Below are positions 60,451-64,000 of a DNA stretch of 64,000 nucleotides, in pieces. Source of the stretch: JANPPS01 sp965246925 (GTDB lineage: Bacteria > Pseudomonadota > Alphaproteobacteria > Acetobacterales > Acetobacteraceae); NCBI GenBank assembly GCA_965246925.1, contig OZ251994.1:2170001-2234000 (forward strand), in the 5' to 3' direction. The position numbers were made by a program, and so were the translations under genes. Position 1 is the stretch's first letter, and each line of letters begins with the position of its first letter. The notes under the pieces were generated by a model that made no database searches, had not been told where the DNA came from, and saw nothing but the letters and a program-made list of their open reading frames with translations.

Positions 60451-63369
60451 CTACCGGGCTAGGCCGATACGCTCACCGCTGCGGTACTGCGGATACGGAC
60501 GTCCGTCCATCAGCCCGTCCCACATCACCTGGTTATACAGGTCCACCGGGACCCGGTCAGCGTCCGAGAAGTCGAAGCCGCGTGTCGCCTTCGCCCAATA
60601 CGCCGCGTCGTGCTTCGGACGCAGCTCCATCTCATCCGCATACTTCACCCCGGTATCCGCCAGCGCCAGGGTGGTGGTGGCCAGGATGCGCGAGGCGATG
60701 GCGGTGTAGGTCCAACTGCCGTTCGACCCGGTATCGAAGATGTCCGCCATCGGGCGCTGATAGGCCGTGTTCAGGTTGATGTGCTGCGTCCCCAGTACGT
60801 CCTCGATCGTCCGCAACAGGCTCACCTGGTTGTAGCGCGTCCCGATCGTCGCACCCTGCTTCACGTAGGCGCCGACCGCGTAGGCCGTGGTGCGGTGCGA
60901 GTCGAAATGGTCCGGACCGTCCTGGCAGTCATCTTCCGTCACCAGGATCAGCGTGCTGGCGGCATACGGGCTGCGCGCCACCGCCTCAACCAACCGGGCG
61001 ACCGATAGGTCGTTGTCCGCCTGTTGCGTTTCGGGCGTATTGACCCCGGCCAGCGCCGTGCCGAACGCGCCCGTGTGGTCGTGGCTGAACCGGACCAACG
61101 ACAAGTTCGGCAGCGCGCCGTTGGCGACGAATTGGTCGAACTCGCGCTTCCACTCGTTATAGCGCCACAAATCCGGATACGCCTGATCGTAGCCGCGGAA
61201 ATACAGATCCGTCTTGTCGAGCAGGGACGGGTTGACCGGGGCTACTTGCACGATGCCGCTGGTGAACGGGTCGATCACGGGTGCGGCGATGGTGCCGATG
61301 CTGCCGATGTTGTTGACCAAGAAGCCGTAGTTGCGGACAGTGCCGCCCGCCTTCAGCACGGCGTCGAAGATGTAGCCGTTCTGCACCCCGAACGGCGCGT
61401 CGGTCGCGGCGTGGTTGCCGGGGCCGGCCAGGAGGTTGGCGGGACCGCCCGGCAGGGGGGTGGCGGCATTGGTGAAGCCACCGTTGGTCGCCGCGTCCCG
61501 CTGGACCGTGGTCGGCAAGCCGACCGGGACGTTGCGGTTGGTGCCTTCCGATTCGTAGGACAGGCCGCGGTTGACGAACGCGTAGTTGATCTGCTGCGTG
61601 ATCGTCTCGGTGTTGGTCACCCGCCCGGCCATGGACCAGGACCAGCCGTCCATGCTGCCGTCCCCGGGCGCCATGAAGTTGTCGAGCGTCACGAAATTCG
61701 TCGCGAGCCGGTGAAAGTTGGGCGTGATGCGCTTGCCGAACATCGTAAGCGTCGGGTCCGAGTTGGCGCCCGTCTCGAGGTCACCCAGGATCTGATCGAA
61801 CGTCCGGTTCTCTTTCACGATATAGATCACGTGCTGGATCTTGGACCGCACGAACGCCATGGTCGCGACGTCGGCCGGGACCGGCGGCACGGAATACAGG
61901 TTGTTCAGCGCGACCTGGGCCGTGAGCGCCGGCAGCTCCGCCGCGCTGGGCACCTTGGCGCTGGTCAGCTGCGCCCGTTCCAGCTGGAACTGGTACTGGT
62001 TGGCAGACCCTGCCGCCACCACGGCCGCCGTGTTTCCGCCAGGGTAGGTGATGGTCGTGAGCCGCGGGGTGTTGCTGTATAGGTAGCGGGGGTTCGGCCC
62101 TTGATCGCTCTTGCCGTTGATGATGTACATCCAGCTGCCGTCCGGGCTGAAGCTGATGTCATGCGGCTCGTAGGCGGTTGGGATCAGGCCCGTGACGGTG
62201 TTGGCGGACGCGCCGGTCAGCGGGATCACCGCGATGGCGTTGGCGCCGGAGTTCACGGCATAGAGCGTATTTCCATCCGGGGAGAGCGTCACGGCCGACG
62301 TGGACGCCCCGGTGTAGTTGCCGGTCACGAGGCCGGGCGGGAACCGCGCATCGATCTTGGCGGCGATCGGGTTGCTGGCGGTAGCGGCGGTGTCGATCAC
62401 TGCGACCTGGTCCGCGTTGTCCTGCGCGACATAGATGCGGGTCTGCGCGGCGTTCACGGTCATGCCGAGGGCGTTGCCGTCCAGCTTGATGCGGTTCACG
62501 AGCCGTCCCGCGATAGGGCTGCTCACATCCACGACGACAACCTCACGGTCGCGGTCGGACGACACGTAGGCCCGTCCGTTGTTCAGCAGCAAGACGGCGT
62601 AGGGATACGTGCCGCCCGCCACGCCTTGCGTGGCTTCGTTGTTGGCCAAATAGGGCCGAAGGTCATGCTCGTAGCGCACCGTCTGGCTGGCGGTGTCGAT
62701 GACGCTGAGCGAGTCATTGTAGTTGTTGAGGGCGATCAGCGTCTTGCCATCGCTCGATACCGCAAGGCCTCCGGCGTTGGGCTGCACGCCCTGACCGAGG
62801 CCGGCGTTGGCCTTGGTGCTGCTATGCCCCAACGCGATCTGCCCGCTCGAGGTCAGCGTCTTGCCGGACCGGCTATAGACATAGACGGCGTCATCGTTAC
62901 CGCCGGCCGCATAGAGCGTGTTGCCGTCGGGCGACCAGACCAGGCCCACGAATGCGTTCGTCTGCTTCACGACCTGGGTCAGCACCGGCGCCGTCTTGTT
63001 TGCGCCGGACACGTCATAGAGGAAGATGTATTGGGTGGAGTTGGCGGCATCGACCGCAGCCGACGCGTTCAACAACGAGTTCTGCCCGGCGCATAGCACC
63101 GCGAGCAGCGTGCCGTCCGGGCTCAGCTGCGACCGCACGGCCATGCCGGCGACGAAGTTCGGGTAGGCGGGAAGACCGGGGTTCAGGCTCTGTTGCAGCG
63201 CATTGGTCACTACCTGCGGCGTCACATACTGGCCGGTCGGCAAGGGGACGGTGCCGTTATTGCCGTCGATGGCGGTGTTGCGCTCGGCCCAGGCCAGATG
63301 CGGCCCTGCTAGCGCGGTGGCGGCCAACAGCATGGTGTGGCGAAACCGGTGCATTCCAAACGAACCCAT
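60451..63369 (-). CDS. Beta-propeller (YncE-like) / phosphoesterase fusion, secreted
   Basis: 972 residues with a signal peptide (TMLLAATALAGPHLAWA). Residues about 60-480 contain repeated propeller blades (QLSPDGTLLAVLC, VWSPDGNTLYAAGGND, TLSPDGNTLYAVNSG, SFSPDGSWMYIINGK). Residues about 510-930 are a phosphoesterase of the phospholipase C / acid phosphatase group: KIQHVIYIVKENRTFDQILG, FMAPGDGSMDGWSW, RFSHDHTGAFG and LVTEDDCQDGPDHFDSHRTT. It probably hydrolyses a phosphoester in the periplasm or outside the cell. It is divergent from a type II secretion pseudopilin gene, which suggests export by that route (inference). Confidence 0.9.
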   Translation of the reverse strand: MGSFGMHRFRHTMLLAATALAGPHLAWAERNTAIDGNNGTVPLPTGQYVTPQVVTNALQQSLNPGLPAYPNFVAGMAVRSQLSPDGTLLAVLCAGQNSLLNASAAVDAANSTQYIFLYDVSGANKTAPVLTQVVKQTNAFVGLVWSPDGNTLYAAGGNDDAVYVYSRSGKTLTSSGQIALGHSSTKANAGLGQGVQPNAGGLAVSSDGKTLIALNNYNDSLSVIDTASQTVRYEHDLRPYLANNEATQGVAGGTYPYAVLLLNNGRAYVSSDRDREVVVVDVSSPIAGRLVNRIKLDGNALGMTVNAAQTRIYVAQDNADQVAVIDTAATASNPIAAKIDARFPPGLVTGNYTGASTSAVTLSPDGNTLYAVNSGANAIAVIPLTGASANTVTGLIPTAYEPHDISFSPDGSWMYIINGKSDQGPNPRYLYSNTPRLTTITYPGGNTAAVVAAGSANQYQFQLERAQLTSAKVPSAAELPALTAQVALNNLYSVPPVPADVATMAFVRSKIQHVIYIVKENRTFDQILGDLETGANSDPTLTMFGKRITPNFHRLATNFVTLDNFMAPGDGSMDGWSWSMAGRVTNTETITQQINYAFVNRGLSYESEGTNRNVPVGLPTTVQRDAATNGGFTNAATPLPGGPANLLAGPGNHAATDAPFGVQNGYIFDAVLKAGGTVRNYGFLVNNIGSIGTIAAPVIDPFTSGIVQVAPVNPSLLDKTDLYFRGYDQAYPDLWRYNEWKREFDQFVANGALPNLSLVRFSHDHTGAFGTALAGVNTPETQQADNDLSVARLVEAVARSPYAASTLILVTEDDCQDGPDHFDSHRTTAYAVGAYVKQGATIGTRYNQVSLLRTIEDVLGTQHINLNTAYQRPMADIFDTGSNGSWTYTAIASRILATTTLALADTGVKYADEMELRPKHDAAYWAKATRGFDFSDADRVPVDLYNQVMWDGLMDGRPYPQYRSGERIGLAR

Positions 63370-63516
63370 AGACTTCCTCCTTCGCTGCGCGAGGAAACAC
63401 AGCGTTAACGAAACTACCCGGCCCGGCCCCTGGGTGTCGTGGTCATAATCAAGTCAATTCAGATACATTTTCGTCACGGAATGGTAGCGGAGCGGATGGT
63501 GGCGTATGCATCGTCC

Positions 63517-63954
63517 ATGAGTGGCCCAAGGCCGAAGCCAGCCGATGGCTTTACCCTGATCGAGATGCTCGTCGTGCTGGTGATCCTCGGCGCGGTCGCG
63601 GCGCTGGTGATGCAGCGTGCCCCCACCGCGGGTGGGCGGCTCACATTGAGCGCGGCCGCCAGTGACGTGGCGGCGGCGCTCCGGCACGCGCGGGGCCAGG
63701 CGATCGCGACGCAGCGTGCGGTCCTGGTCCGGATCGACCCGGTCCGCCACTCGATCCAGACTGGCGCCGGGCCGGCCCGTGCGCTACCCCCCGGGCTCGG
63801 CATCACGGTGCGCACCACGGCGGACCAGGACGGCATCGCCTTCTATCCGGACGGCAGCTCGAGCGGGGGCGGGGTCGATCTTACCTCCCGCGGTAAGCAT
63901 GCCGAGGTCGGAGTGGACTGGATTTCAGGCAGGATCATCCGGCGGACGCCGTGA
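63517..63954 (+). CDS. gspH: Type II secretion minor pseudopilin, GspH-like
   Basis: 145 residues from ATG 63517. A 10-residue leader ending in Gly precedes the prepilin-peptidase motif GFTLIEMLVVLVILGAVAAL, whose Glu5 of the mature chain is kept. The rest (ASDVAAALRHARGQAIATQR, IAFYPDGSSSGGGVDL) follows the GspH pattern. It forms part of the pseudopilus tip. Further gsp genes probably follow beyond the window; nothing is callable in the last 46 bases. Confidence 0.9.
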   Translation: MSGPRPKPADGFTLIEMLVVLVILGAVAALVMQRAPTAGGRLTLSAAASDVAAALRHARGQAIATQRAVLVRIDPVRHSIQTGAGPARALPPGLGITVRTTADQDGIAFYPDGSSSGGGVDLTSRGKHAEVGVDWISGRIIRRTP

Positions 63955-64000
63955 CTTGAAATTTTCACGGTAGCGTCCGCTCCGGTCTGGCAGAACGTCT

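Overview
The window is 64 kb of high-GC, densely packed bacterial chromosome. The best fit is an alphaproteobacterium of the Rhodospirillales/Acetobacteraceae type that is or was phototrophic. This rests on a bchI-bchD-bchO magnesium-chelatase operon, PhaR-type control of polyhydroxybutyrate genes, an MbfA-type iron exporter, the ffs-dnaX-ebfC-recR block and many ATGA-overlapped operons. The taxonomic call is inference; no rRNA or tRNA gene was seen.

Layout. 1-3127: the 3' end of a trimeric autotransporter adhesin, two OmpH/Skp-like periplasmic proteins and a glycosyltransferase. 3124-7650: purH, a conserved hypothetical gene, and a seven-unit repeat array split by an IS4-family element. 7836-15330: MbfA and cytochrome b561, recR-ebfC-dnaX-4.5S RNA, nudC, a lipoprotein, a DUF427 protein and a MATE exporter. 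15357-17638: a low-GC island with a glycosyltransferase and a radical SAM protein. 17798-23397: an eutBC operon that continues into a complete sugar-type ABC importer. 23551-30163: an FNT channel, a PP2C/kinase fusion, ftsEX, YdcF and PlsC, then an AT-rich gap with a possible structured RNA. 30199-35369: phaR facing a PHA synthesis operon. 35378-40769: an AsnC-type ligand domain, a multicopper oxidase, a ThDP enzyme and an MFS exporter. 40784-44179: a nitrate module. 44322-53804: ilvD, a surface-glycosylation module, leuA with a leader peptide, and a GT2-GtrA protein. 53899-58703: a DUF3422 protein and bchIDO (minus strand). 58818-64000: a 49-residue membrane protein, RNA-modifying enzymes, a beta-propeller phosphoesterase and a type II secretion pseudopilin.

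The nitrate module is the most unusual part. A regulator with a pseudo-receiver, an ANTAR domain and two PilJ/NarX-like motifs is divergent from an operon. That operon shows, in order, a sigma-54-like promoter, two hexaloop hairpins of the ANTAR-target type, an SD-sequestering alternative hairpin, a 179-residue protein made of 23 uninterrupted heptads with Asn in every d position and an aliphatic residue in every a position, and an NNP nitrate transporter. The parts suggest nitrate sensing, RNA-level control and uptake, with a coiled-coil protein of unknown role.

A second theme is repeats. Three palindromic families are scattered through the window. Copies of the commonest lie inside or beside the reading frames of several genes and appear to supply their N- or C-terminal extensions.
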